DNA from: JAJPKK01 sp963702755
Lineage (GTDB): Bacteria > Pseudomonadota > Alphaproteobacteria > Rhizobiales > Xanthobacteraceae
Assembly (NCBI GenBank): GCA_963702755.1
Contig: CAVPDZ010000011.1
Span: 1-64,000 of the forward strand
Reading direction: 5' to 3'
DNA length: 64,000 bases
Part shown: one piece after another, positions 18,802 to 27,752 of the stretch
Layout: each line of letters opens with the position of its first letter
Numbering within the stretch: position 1 is the stretch's first letter
Translations under genes and position numbers: made by a program
Notes under the pieces: model-generated
Told to the model about the DNA's origin: nothing
The model's database searches: none
Seen by the model: only the letters and a program-made list of their open reading frames with translations

Positions 18802-18951
18802 GACTTCGCATGAGATTATCCCCCGAATTTTCGCTGCTGAACGGCGGACGAGATGTCCGCCAATATGGTCGATCTGAACGGCGACAACCAAGTCATCGCC
18901 TTTCGCCGAACGGCTTCTTCCGCGTGCCGTCCGTGCGTGCAGTGCCGTCGA

Positions 18952-19314
18952 TCAAGCGCCCGGTATGGGCAGGACCGGCATCACCTCCACGGATTCCCCG
19001 GGGAAGAGTGTGAAGTGCGGATGGTTTTCGAAGAGCTTGGCGGCGGCTTCGTGCGAATCGGCGCGAACGACCGTAAAGGCGCCCATCTCGTTGCTGACAT
19101 CTTCGATGCCGCGCGGCGTGACCTTCTTGGTCTTGCCGAGCGGGCCGCCCATGGCGACGAGCGCGCCCTGGTGCTTTTCGACCCACGCCTTCCACGCGGC
19201 GATTCCCTCGCGTTCTTTTGCCCGCCGTTCCGCTTCGGGAAGGGCATTCCACGCCATCATCTTGGGGCTCGATTTGCTGCCAAGAAAAACGGCGAGATAG
19301 GTATTCGTGCTCAT
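18952..19314 (-). CDS. YCII-like small protein coupled to a TetR regulator
   Basis: 120 aa, beginning MSTNTYLAVFLGSKSSPKMM, with PLGKTKKVTPRGIEDVSNEM and ENHPHFTLFPGESVEVMPV. The alpha/beta pattern and the closing EVMPVLPIPGA resemble the YCII superfamily. Its ATG overlaps the TGA of the upstream TetR gene (ATGA), with GGAAAGGAAGC as ribosome site, so the pair is translationally coupled. Role unknown; it is the probable target of the regulator. Confidence 0.8.
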   Translation of the reverse strand: MSTNTYLAVFLGSKSSPKMMAWNALPEAERRAKEREGIAAWKAWVEKHQGALVAMGGPLGKTKKVTPRGIEDVSNEMGAFTVVRADSHEAAAKLFENHPHFTLFPGESVEVMPVLPIPGA

Positions 19315-19955
19315 GATGCTTCCTTTCCTTTGCGTTTTGCGGACTGAAACAAAAGCTCGACGTAGCGTCGCAGATGATCGACGCTGTCCCCGGCAACCGC
19401 GGCATCGCCCTTTGCCTTTGCCAAGATGAAAGCGCCCTGCAGGACCGCCTGCGTGTGCAGCGCGAGGCTGCGCGCGGTCCATTTGGCGCGGATGCCGTGC
19501 CGCTTCATCGCTTCGGCAATGTCGGCTTCGACTTTCGCGGCGTGGCCGCTGATGCTGGCGTCGCACGCTTTGCGGATGGCCGGGCAGGTTTCGTAGACTT
19601 CCTGCACCATCGTTCCGACGAGGCAGGTGAACTCGGGCACCGTGCCCGTAAGGATCGCCTTGCGGAAATCGATGTAGCCGAGCACCCGATCGAGCGGGTC
19701 CTTGTGCTTGTGATAAGGCGCGGCCTCGAAAAATGCACCCGTCATCTCCGACCAATAATCGGCGGCGGCAATTCCGAGCGCTTCTTTACTCTTGAAGTGG
19801 TGGAAAAACGCGCCCTTGGTGACGCCAGCCTCGTCGCAGATGTCATCCACGGTCGTTGCGTCGTACCCCTTCGTACGGATGAGCGAAAGCGCAGCATCGA
19901 GCATTTTTTGCCGCGCGGCCCCTGCCGGTTGTTTGATTGCTTTGCCACCGTCCAT
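19311..19955 (-). CDS. TetR/AcrR-family transcriptional regulator
   Basis: 214 aa. The N-terminal helix-turn-helix reads ALSLIRTKGYDATTVDDIC then DEAGVTKGAFFHHFKSKEAL, the standard TetR DNA-binding unit. The C-terminal ligand domain ends ILAKAKGDAAVAGDSVDHLR, similar to the TetR_C-type domains of regulators controlling small detoxification genes. It heads a two-gene unit with the YCII-like protein (ATGA overlap). An operator-like palindrome starts 8 bp upstream of its start codon, so autorepression is likely. The inducer is unknown. Confidence 0.93.
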   Translation of the reverse strand: MDGGKAIKQPAGAARQKMLDAALSLIRTKGYDATTVDDICDEAGVTKGAFFHHFKSKEALGIAAADYWSEMTGAFFEAAPYHKHKDPLDRVLGYIDFRKAILTGTVPEFTCLVGTMVQEVYETCPAIRKACDASISGHAAKVEADIAEAMKRHGIRAKWTARSLALHTQAVLQGAFILAKAKGDAAVAGDSVDHLRRYVELLFQSAKRKGKEAS

Positions 19956-19962
19956 GTTTCCA

Positions 19963-19982
19963 CATACCGACTGGTTGGTATG
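19963..19982. promoter_or_regulatory. TetR-type operator palindrome upstream of the tetR gene
   Basis: CATACCGACTGGTTGGTATG: the outer arms CATACC/GGTATG are perfect, and the ACCGAC..GTTGGT core fits the common TetR operator form. It ends 8 bp before the start codon at 19955, where a bound repressor would block the promoter. Confidence 0.7.
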
Positions 19983-20192
19983 CTGTCAATCTGAATTCAG
20001 CGTGCGTGGCGAAACTCATTTCGGGGCACAATGTCAGCGCATTTCGCCGATCGTGGCCTTCGACCGTGACTAAATCCGAGCATCAGTTGTTACCAGATGG
20101 CAACACTCCCGGGAAATTCTTCTGGTGCACTCAAATACCGATTTTGCAGCCGCCGCTCATGCTAGATTCGAGTTACAACCAGGGGCGGCTTC

Positions 20193-21015
20193 ATGAGAAC
20201 GATCGGAATTGGATTGCTGGCGGCAGCCAGTATCTTCGGGTCAACGATTGCAGGCGCACAAACTGCGCAGCAGAGGTTTCAGGGAGGAGCCCCCAACTGG
20301 TCGGGAGGCCAGATCGGCGCCTCCAACGGGCTAAGTGTTGCCAACAACGGCTTCGTCGAACCGGGCGCTTACGTTTGCTCTGCTGTTGGCGTTCTCGGAG
20401 TGAACTGCTTCGAAACTCCGTTCTCGTTCAGCGGCCAGCCGCTGAGCTACACGATCGGTCCATTCTTGGGCTATCGTTGGCGATTGGGAGACTATGTCGT
20501 CGGTGCCGAAGCCGATTGGTCGTGGAAGCAAGGCTCGACATCCTCCAGTTTGTTCGTCCCGTTGGCAGCTAACGGCGCGCCGGCTGGACGCTCCGACAAC
20601 TTCGCCGGTTCGGTCACGCAGAATTGGGACAGCTCGTTTAGGGTGCGATTCGGGTTCCTCGCTACTGCCTCGACTCTCGTATATGCCACGGGCGGCTTGG
20701 CTCTCGGTCAGATCAACGGCGCCTTTACCTATAGTGGGGTCAATCTTCCCGCATCCCCTTCAGGTGTCGCAACCGCCAATTCAAGCTGGTCCGACGTACG
20801 GGCCGGCGGAACCGTCGGCGCCGGCGTGGAAACCGAGTTGTGGCGGAGATGGAAGCTTCGCGTCGAATACCGCTACACGGACTATGGCAGCTATACCAAG
20901 ACCGTACCCGTGAACACGGTGTGTGCGGTATGTGGTTCCCCGTCGACCAGTGCGACCATCAACTTGCGCAGAGTCCTTTCAAACGGTCCGCGTCGGATTG
21001 GGACTAGATTTCTAA
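20193..21015 (+). CDS. Outer-membrane beta-barrel protein (porin/Omp25-like), frame break near the end
   Basis: 273 aa after correction. The signal peptide is MRTIGIGLLAAASIFGSTIAGA. The body is a small eight-stranded barrel of the Omp25/RopB-like family: NWSGGQIGASNG, IGPFLGYRWRLGDYVVGAEAD, YATGGLALGQ and KLRVEYRYTDYG. The last strand with the essential terminal Phe, TVRVGLGLDF, is in the +1 frame. After TTGCGC (20967-20969) there is one extra A at 20970, and removing it gives LRESFQTV and a stop at 21013-21015. Read as it stands, the frame runs on to 21182 with a non-barrel tail. Localisation in the outer membrane is by family. Confidence 0.88.
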
Positions 21016-21227
21016 CGAAGCGCTTCACCGCGGTGGTCTGGTCGATAAGAGCCGGCGGCGATGAGCGTCAGGCTGCCCGGGCTGATTGCAGTCTTCAGGC
21101 TGCACCCGACGACTACGATCCCGGCTTCGAGGGAACGTTCGTCCATCTCGTGCCCGCCTTTGACCCGTCCGCCGCAATCTGATCGAGGCCGCTCCGCGGC
21201 CGGTGGTGGGATTGTTGATGCGATCCC

Positions 21228-24148
21228 TCAAGGCTTCGCCGCTGAGCTCGATGCAGTAAGAACCTGAAGTGTCCTGGCAATGCGGAAACCAACGAAGTTA
21301 CTGTGGACCCCAGGGGTGCCGGAAGTACGCGCTCGCGGCGCGGAGAAACTGCGGATAATGCGACAAAGGAACCGCCGCGGATGACATGGCTATCGCAACC
21401 TGCGGCGGTCCATGCCGAGCCATCCCTCGGCGTTTGGTCGTCGTAACGATCATGATAGCAGTCCGCTACCCATTGCCAAACGTTGCCGGCCATGTCGTAG
21501 AGGCCGAATGCATTGGGCCTGAATGATCCGACCGGTGAGGTCTCCTTGCCGTCCCACTGGCTGCCGCATCCGTTGCAATTGGCGTTCGCGATGCCGATTT
21601 CGTCACCCCAATAGTATGGCGTTGCGGTCCCGGCACGAGCCGCATATTCCCATTCGGCCTCGGTGAGCAGACGATAGGGCTGCCCGGTCATGTTGGAGAG
21701 CCAAGCCACATATTTCTGGGCTTCGTCCCAGCTGACATTGATGACCGGACGAGTGCCCCGTCCATAGCCGCTGTCGCCTAATTGAGGACACCCGCCGACA
21801 GAGGCGCAGGCGTCCCAATCGGCGAACGTCACATCGAACTTGGCGACCGCGAAAGCCCTGGCGATCGAGACGTTATGCTGCGGCCGTTCATTGTCTTGGC
21901 CGTCTTTCTCGGTCTGCGGTGAGCCCATCAAGAATTTGCCGGCCGGAACGACGATCATCTCGGGGCAGTCCTTGGCACATTCGCGGAATGCGTCTCCGGG
22001 CTTCAATGCCAACTCCGCCGCCGCGGTGAGCACGTACGGCCGTACGGCCCTGACCATGTAGGGCCGCATGGTCCAGAACCAATTTGCCTCCTCTTTGATG
22101 TACGGCTGCTCGATCCAGCCAATGAGACCCAGGATCACACCGACCATCAGCAGACCAACAGCTGCGCGCAGTCGTTGCCGGGTGTGCGCCGTCGACCGTT
22201 CTCTTTCCTTGGCCGTGCGTTCAGCCTCGCGGCAAGCCGCGAGATAGTCCCGATCGGTCGGCGCAAGATTGGCAGCCAGATCCGCCCGCTTCAGCAACCG
22301 CTCCGCGGCTTGCAATCTGTCGGTCGTGTGGGCGAGCCATGTCGCGCTCTTCGCGTTCGCAACCCATTCGCGCGACGCGTGCTGAACCCCGTCCATGACG
22401 CCGAGCAGTTCGGAATCTTCTTTGAGCCAGCCCTGCAGGAGCGGCCATTGCCGCAGCAGCGCCTCGTGGGCGGGCTCGATCGTCTTCTCGCCGGTGTCCT
22501 TGTCCAAGTCGGTCGACAGCAGGCGTTGATCGACAAGGAGATCGATCAGCGGCCTCGCCTCAGCCGGGATCTCCGACAGGCGCGCAACGCGGCGGCGCGG
22601 CGCACCGGTATCGGGATCAATTCCCGCGACCCAGGGAATCAAACCTCGGCGCAGCAGGGCAAGCCGTTCGCGCAGATCCCTCGGAATTTTCGGGTCGGCA
22701 TCGGCCGCCTTGAAGGCCTGCGCGACTGCCGCTTCGATCGACCCCGCGATACCGCGGAGTTGAACGTAATGCTCCAGCTTGAGATGGCCGCCGCCGCCGT
22801 ACTCGGCATAGAGTCGCTCGAGCGTGAAGGCGAGCAATGGCAGTGCGTCCTTTGCGCCTCCGGCCTCGATGTCTGTCAGAAGCGCGTCGACCAGCGCACC
22901 ATCGAATTTGAGGGCGCGCGCCGTGCCATCGAGCCGTTTTGCCGGACCCTTGATGACTTCGGCATAGGCCCCCTTGGGCATCGGCGGCAGGCTGAGCGTG
23001 ACCTGCTTGATGCCGTCCAGTTCCTTGGCGAGTTGCAGGTGCTCGTAGTTTTCCGATCTGATGGTGAACAGCGCGATGACCGAGGGCGCGTCGTCGGCGA
23101 GCAGGTCGCGCAGCAGGGCGAGGAACGTCCGGGCCTCGTCCTGCCCCTCGGCGAGAAACAACTCCTCGCCCTGATCGATCGCGAGGACGAGGGTGATCGG
23201 TTTGGGCTTGGTCGTGGGGTCCGCGACCGCCAGCGTGACCTTGTCAGCGAGCTGTTGCAGCAGCGGCCGTAGCCCGGCTGCGCCGCTGTCGATCGCGGCC
23301 CTGATGTTCGCTCGTGCCGCGACAATCCTGGCCGCCTGGAATGCCCCTTCGAGCGCATGCAACAGGCCACTTTCGCCGGTGATGGCCGCACGCTGCGGCC
23401 GAACGATCGGCAGCACATGGAAATTGCGGTCGTCGCGCGCGAGACGCGGGATCAGCCCGGCCCGCAGAAACGAGGATTTGCCGGCGCCGGAGGCGCCGAG
23501 AATTACAAGCAGGCGCGGCGGCGCGGCCTCGCGCAGCCCTCGCAGCGTATCGAGCGCGCTGATCACCGCTGCATCGCGCCCAAAGAAGATGCCGGCATCA
23601 TCGGCTTCGAGGGGTTTGAGCCCGCGATAAGGCGAACGGTTCGGATCGTTGGCGGGCGGCCAGTCGAAATGACTGGCGTCGATGCCGGCCTGCATCAGCC
23701 CGATTCGCAGGCGATTGAGCCCCTCGCTGCTGAAGGCAACCGTGGCTGTCTTGTCGCCCGGCGGCAGCGTGACGGTCGCAGAATAATCCCGTGTCCCGGC
23801 GGTTAGATCGGCGACCTGCCACTCCTCGGTCAACTCGACCGGCAGCGTTTCGAACGGCGTCGGCTCGACAATCAGGGCGAAGATGCGCTTGTTGAGACTC
23901 TTGGCGAGCAGGAACTCGGCGAGACACCATTTCGAGGCGGCCCACACCGGCGAGACGAGGAAGATCACGATCTCGCAAAGCTCGGCCGCACGCTTCAATG
24001 CGTCCTGCCAGCGCTCGCCGGCCTTGAGGCCGCTCTCGGGTTCGAGATCGAGAAAGACGTCGTCCCAGCCCTGCGTTCGCATCCAGTCGCGGACCGCGAT
24101 GGCCTCCGCGATGTCGCCGCTCGAATGGCTCAGGAAAATCCGCGACAT
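21228..24148 (-). CDS. TIR - nSTAND1 NTPase - TM - FGE-like protein (two frame breaks near C-terminus)
   Basis: About 970 aa. The TIR domain (residues 1-130) starts SRIFLSHSSGD and holds SKWCLAEF, whose Glu (about residue 78) is at the position of the NAD-cleaving Glu of TIR enzymes. A STAND NTPase of the nSTAND1 type follows: SPYRGLKPLEADDAGIFFGR, P-loop GASGAGKSS near 220, Walker B TLVLAIDQGEELF. A transmembrane helix lies near 665-685, then an FGE/SUMF1-like domain (MIVVPAGKFLMGSPQ, LLTEAEWEYAARAG, GLYDMAGNVWQWVAD, IRGGSF). The family ending FVGFRIARTL is two frames away. Skipping one base near 21361 and another near 21308 gives SHYPQFLRAAS and NFVGFRIARTL with a stop at 21228. Uncorrected, the frame ends at 21113. 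The start at 24148 (GGGTGA upstream) is preferred to 24160. Likely a conflict/defence sensor-effector. Confidence 0.85.
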
Positions 24149-24320
24149 GGCGTCACCCATTTCACGGGGTACAAACCCGCTAAGGCGCGGCGGCGAAAGA
24201 AGCGCTTATGCCTGCATTTGCCGGAGATTGATCGAGCCATGAGCATGAGCCGCTTCAGTTAAGGTTGCACGCCGAGTTGGCGGCTCTGCAAATGGTCCGC
24301 CTCGAAGGTCGTTGATGTTT

Positions 24321-26009
24321 CTAGTGCGGCGGTCCCAACTCGGGACCGGACAAAAACTCTCTCGCCTGCTCGATGAAGTATCGGTCGAGCTCGGGATTCG
24401 CAAAAACGAGACGCCCTTGCGTTATATCCTCGCTCAGCAGCTCGCTTTCCAACAGGACCCTTTCGAAGGTCGTGCCATCGAAGTTGCGTCTGAATTGTCG
24501 AGGATCGAAGGCAAACGTCGTGGTCTCTGGCGCCTCTCGCAAGTAATCGGAGCAGTCTATCGTCAGCATATCGATAACGCGCTGCGCGAACGTCGCATCA
24601 CTTGGCCCGAAGTGGGAGCGGAAATTCTTTACGACGCGCAGGCGCACGAAGTGCTTGATCAGTGTTTGGCGCATCTCGTCGACTGATTGTGGGGCTGGTT
24701 TAAACTCGCCGGTCATGGCGCCGCGGAACAGTTCGTCGACAATGTCGATGTCGCGGTACGTGCTGAGGAATGCCATGATTTGGCCGATGCTACGATCCTC
24801 AAATACGGCGAAAAAGAACTTTTTGACGAACTCCTGGTATAACTGGCCGACCTGCTCGGACGTTATATGTGGCCAATTTTTCAGCGGGTCAGCATAGAAA
24901 AAGAGAATTTCGGCGGGGGGCTGTTGATCCAGCTTGGCTGGCAGGTCCTTCAGCTTGGCGGCACGGTTATTCAGCTCGTCCAGCGATTCTCGTCTGACAA
25001 GCGGATTCAATCTGACCTGCATAAAACTGCTGAGCGGGTAATCGATCGGGCGCCTGGTGACAACCACAGTGTCGCGCGCGAGATATTGGTCCTGGGCAAA
25101 ACGCCGGACTGCGTTGTTGGCATCATCCTTATCTTTCGCCTCATCGAGCCCATCAATCAGGATCAGAGCTTGCGCGAGGATGCGGCGGGCGACCGGAAGA
25201 CCGCCCCACGCGAGCCCGCCAAAAGCGTCGCGGCTGATATGTTCAAGCACCTCATCGTGAACTGCCAGATCTTTCGCATCAAGAAAAACTGCTACGTTAT
25301 TTGGATAGCGGTCCCGGTAGTCAAAGCGCAACTTATCGATAAACCAGCTCTTGCCGACGCCGCCCCGTCCCTCGATGAGAATGCGGCGGCCGCTGCCGGG
25401 CTCCATTTCCTTGGAGGAGAAGAACTCGGTCTCGCTCCATGATCGCTCCGCGACCATGAGAGTGCGGGGTCGGTAATTCTCTTGAAAGCGGTTACGCTTG
25501 GCATCAGCCTCCAGCGCTTCCCACTGCTGGCGGCGGTAGGAGTCAAACCGCGCCCACAAAATGCTGTCGAGCACCGCCGGTATGCCGACGGCCAATATGA
25601 CAAGGGTGAGGCCGCCGAGGATGAACGGACTTCGGCGCAGATGGGCAAAACTGAATGTCGAGCTGCCTGGATCGGTATCGATTTCAAGTGCTATCAGCGA
25701 GATGTGCGTGAAAAGAAAGCCAAGCAGACGTATTGCGATCAATATCGCTCCGAAACTAGCCAGCAATATAAAGACGCTCCGACCGACATTGATGCTGTGC
25801 CACACTGCGGCGCCCATCAATATCAGCGATAGGGCAAGTAGCAGAGCAAAGACGTGGCCACGAAAACGTCGCGGCACACGGCGGCGGATAAGGGCGAGAT
25901 TTACGACGTGCGCGAAGCGCATACGGCGCAGGCTTGTCGACTGCAGCGTCAGCGCGACGAAATATAGACAGAAGCCGGCGGTCGCCAGCACTGCGCTCAA
26001 CCAGGTCAC
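24321..26009 (-). CDS. Four-helix membrane protein with NACHT NTPase domain
   Basis: 562 aa. Four transmembrane helices are predicted at about 3-22, 53-71, 78-103 and 128-148. The NACHT domain follows: P-loop EGRGGVGKSW (213-222), Walker B ALILIDGLDEAKD (281-293, with the DGLDE form typical of NACHT), and sensor-like TVVVTRRPID. The 220 residues after it contain no repeat I recognise. The start is a GTG at 26009 with GGAGCAGG upstream. NACHT proteins are STAND NTPases that oligomerise on sensing. Here the effector or anchor would be the membrane part. It lies between two TIR/FGE genes in the same orientation, 172 bp from one and 124 bp from the other. Base composition looks lower in GC than the flanks, hinting at transfer. 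Confidence 0.8.
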   Translation of the reverse strand: MTWLSAVLATAGFCLYFVALTLQSTSLRRMRFAHVVNLALIRRRVPRRFRGHVFALLLALSLILMGAAVWHSINVGRSVFILLASFGAILIAIRLLGFLFTHISLIALEIDTDPGSSTFSFAHLRRSPFILGGLTLVILAVGIPAVLDSILWARFDSYRRQQWEALEADAKRNRFQENYRPRTLMVAERSWSETEFFSSKEMEPGSGRRILIEGRGGVGKSWFIDKLRFDYRDRYPNNVAVFLDAKDLAVHDEVLEHISRDAFGGLAWGGLPVARRILAQALILIDGLDEAKDKDDANNAVRRFAQDQYLARDTVVVTRRPIDYPLSSFMQVRLNPLVRRESLDELNNRAAKLKDLPAKLDQQPPAEILFFYADPLKNWPHITSEQVGQLYQEFVKKFFFAVFEDRSIGQIMAFLSTYRDIDIVDELFRGAMTGEFKPAPQSVDEMRQTLIKHFVRLRVVKNFRSHFGPSDATFAQRVIDMLTIDCSDYLREAPETTTFAFDPRQFRRNFDGTTFERVLLESELLSEDITQGRLVFANPELDRYFIEQAREFLSGPELGPPH

Positions 26010-26133
26010 GACCTGCTCCCGGTGATCGTGCGCGCAATCAGTCTGGGACGAGCCGAAGGCGAGTCACAGTGCTCAGTCATCGAAAACCTCGCCATTTTCG
26101 CGCTCAGGGATTTGCTGTTCATCCATGACGGAT

Positions 26134-27492
26134 TCAATTGTTCAGCGTCCTTGCGACGCGGAAGCCCAAGTTGTCGATCCGGAGAATGGCAGAGGCCTTG
26201 GCGCGAAAGGCCGAACGGATGTCCTGCGGAAAGCTCAGCCAGGAACCGCCGCGGACGACGTGGGAATAGGGATTGCCCCCTTCGAGCCACGCCGAGCCAT
26301 CCGACGGCGCGCCATCGTAGTTGTCGTGCCAGACGTCTTCGCACCACTCCAAGACATTGCCATGGACCTGAAACAGGCCCCAGGGATTCGCCGCAAAATT
26401 GCCAGCGGTTACAGTCTGCTCGCGATATTCACCCTCGGCCCCGCCATCGCCATAAAGGTAATTGCCGTTGTAGTTGGCCTGCTGCGGGCTGATGGTCGAG
26501 CCCCACCAGAACGGCGTCGCAGTGCCGGCGCGGGCGACGTACTCCCATTCGGCCTCGGTGAGCAGCCGGTAATCTTGTCCCGAGCGGGCGGAAAGCCATG
26601 TCGTAAAAGCCTTGGCGTCCTCCCAATTCACGCACACCACGGGGTGGTTATCATCCTGGGGAAATCCCGGATCATGCCACAACGCTTCGTCGCGTATTTC
26701 GTGACCCGCATCCTTGACGAAAGCGGCGAACTCGCCGCGCCTGATGGGATGGCGACCGACAGCGAAAGGTGTTGCGATCGTCACCGGGCGCTGTGGTCCT
26801 TCAGCTTCGCTGCGCTCCAGCTCGCTCTCCGGTGAGCCCATCACGAAAGAGCCCGCCGGCACGACGACCATCTCGGGACCGTGTTCGCTGTCCTGAAACC
26901 ATTCGACCTTGCCGTTGCCGGGCAGAAACCAACCATCCGGCGCGCCGTGAATGATCGCCGCATCCACCTTGATGCGGCCTTCGGCGCGGTAGCGATCGAA
27001 GAGCGCGGGCTCAGCTGGACCATGCTGTCGCGACTGGACGCCCTTCAGCATGGCAACAAGCCGTCCCATGTCGTTGGCGAACGAGGCATGGCGGACGTCG
27101 AGCCCCTGGTGCAGCGCGAGTTCCTTGAGGTCCTTCGGCAGCTGCTCCGCCTTGGGAACCCGCGTGCCCTCCAGCAGAATCGGGATGACGGAGATGCCGC
27201 GCTTCAGCGCGTTGGCGATCTCAATGCGCACGAAATCGTCGGGGTTCTCCAGGCGACGTTTGCCGGTCTCGTCGCGTGCGTCGAGCCAGCTTGGGCCAAT
27301 AATCGCCAGCAGCACGTCGCAGGTGGCGATTTCGTCGTCGAGTACCTTGACGAAGTTGGCGCCGAGCGGAATCGCGTCGACGTCCATGAACAGGAGATCG
27401 CGGCCGAACTCCCGCTCCAGATGGTCATGCACCCGGCCGGCATGTCCTGCGCTGTCGTCGCGCCGGTATGAGATGAACATCTTGCGCGCCAT
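26134..27492 (-). CDS. TIR - FGE-like (SUMF1/EgtB/PvdO-type) protein
   Basis: 452 aa, intact. The TIR domain (1-150) has MFISYRRDDSAGHAGRVHDH, FMDVDAIPLGANF, VLLAIIGPSWL, and DDFVRIEIANALKRG with Glu-91 at the catalytic position. Residues about 200-452 form a formylglycine-generating-enzyme-like domain: MVVVPAGSFVMGSPESE, YRLLTEAEWEYVARAGT, GLFQVHGNVLEWCEDVW, VVRGGSWLSFPQDIRSA, NLGFRVARTL. The Cys residues that bind copper in true FGE (in RGGSWxC...C) are replaced here (SWLSFPQDI), so it is probably a ligand-binding pseudoenzyme. The start at 27492 has GAAGG upstream. It heads the leftward three-gene cluster. Confidence 0.9.
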   Translation of the reverse strand: MARKMFISYRRDDSAGHAGRVHDHLEREFGRDLLFMDVDAIPLGANFVKVLDDEIATCDVLLAIIGPSWLDARDETGKRRLENPDDFVRIEIANALKRGISVIPILLEGTRVPKAEQLPKDLKELALHQGLDVRHASFANDMGRLVAMLKGVQSRQHGPAEPALFDRYRAEGRIKVDAAIIHGAPDGWFLPGNGKVEWFQDSEHGPEMVVVPAGSFVMGSPESELERSEAEGPQRPVTIATPFAVGRHPIRRGEFAAFVKDAGHEIRDEALWHDPGFPQDDNHPVVCVNWEDAKAFTTWLSARSGQDYRLLTEAEWEYVARAGTATPFWWGSTISPQQANYNGNYLYGDGGAEGEYREQTVTAGNFAANPWGLFQVHGNVLEWCEDVWHDNYDGAPSDGSAWLEGGNPYSHVVRGGSWLSFPQDIRSAFRAKASAILRIDNLGFRVARTLNN

Positions 27493-27752
27493 TGCGTCTG
27501 CCTTCAAACAAACCACAAGGCGCAAATGACCTGTCGCAACCCGGTGATCGCACTCAAAACCTCGCACAGAACGCGCGGCCGGGACTTGATCTGAAACAAG
27601 GTAGCTTGGCGACGGGCGTAGAGGTTAATGCCGCAGAAAGCGGCATTCTGCGCAGTGCTGCCGGCCTTTGACGCCATGACGGCCGCCGAAATGACGGCCA
27701 GCTGGCCCGCCGTCAGATCGGACGAGGCCGCCCCGGGATGCCCTGAGGGCAC

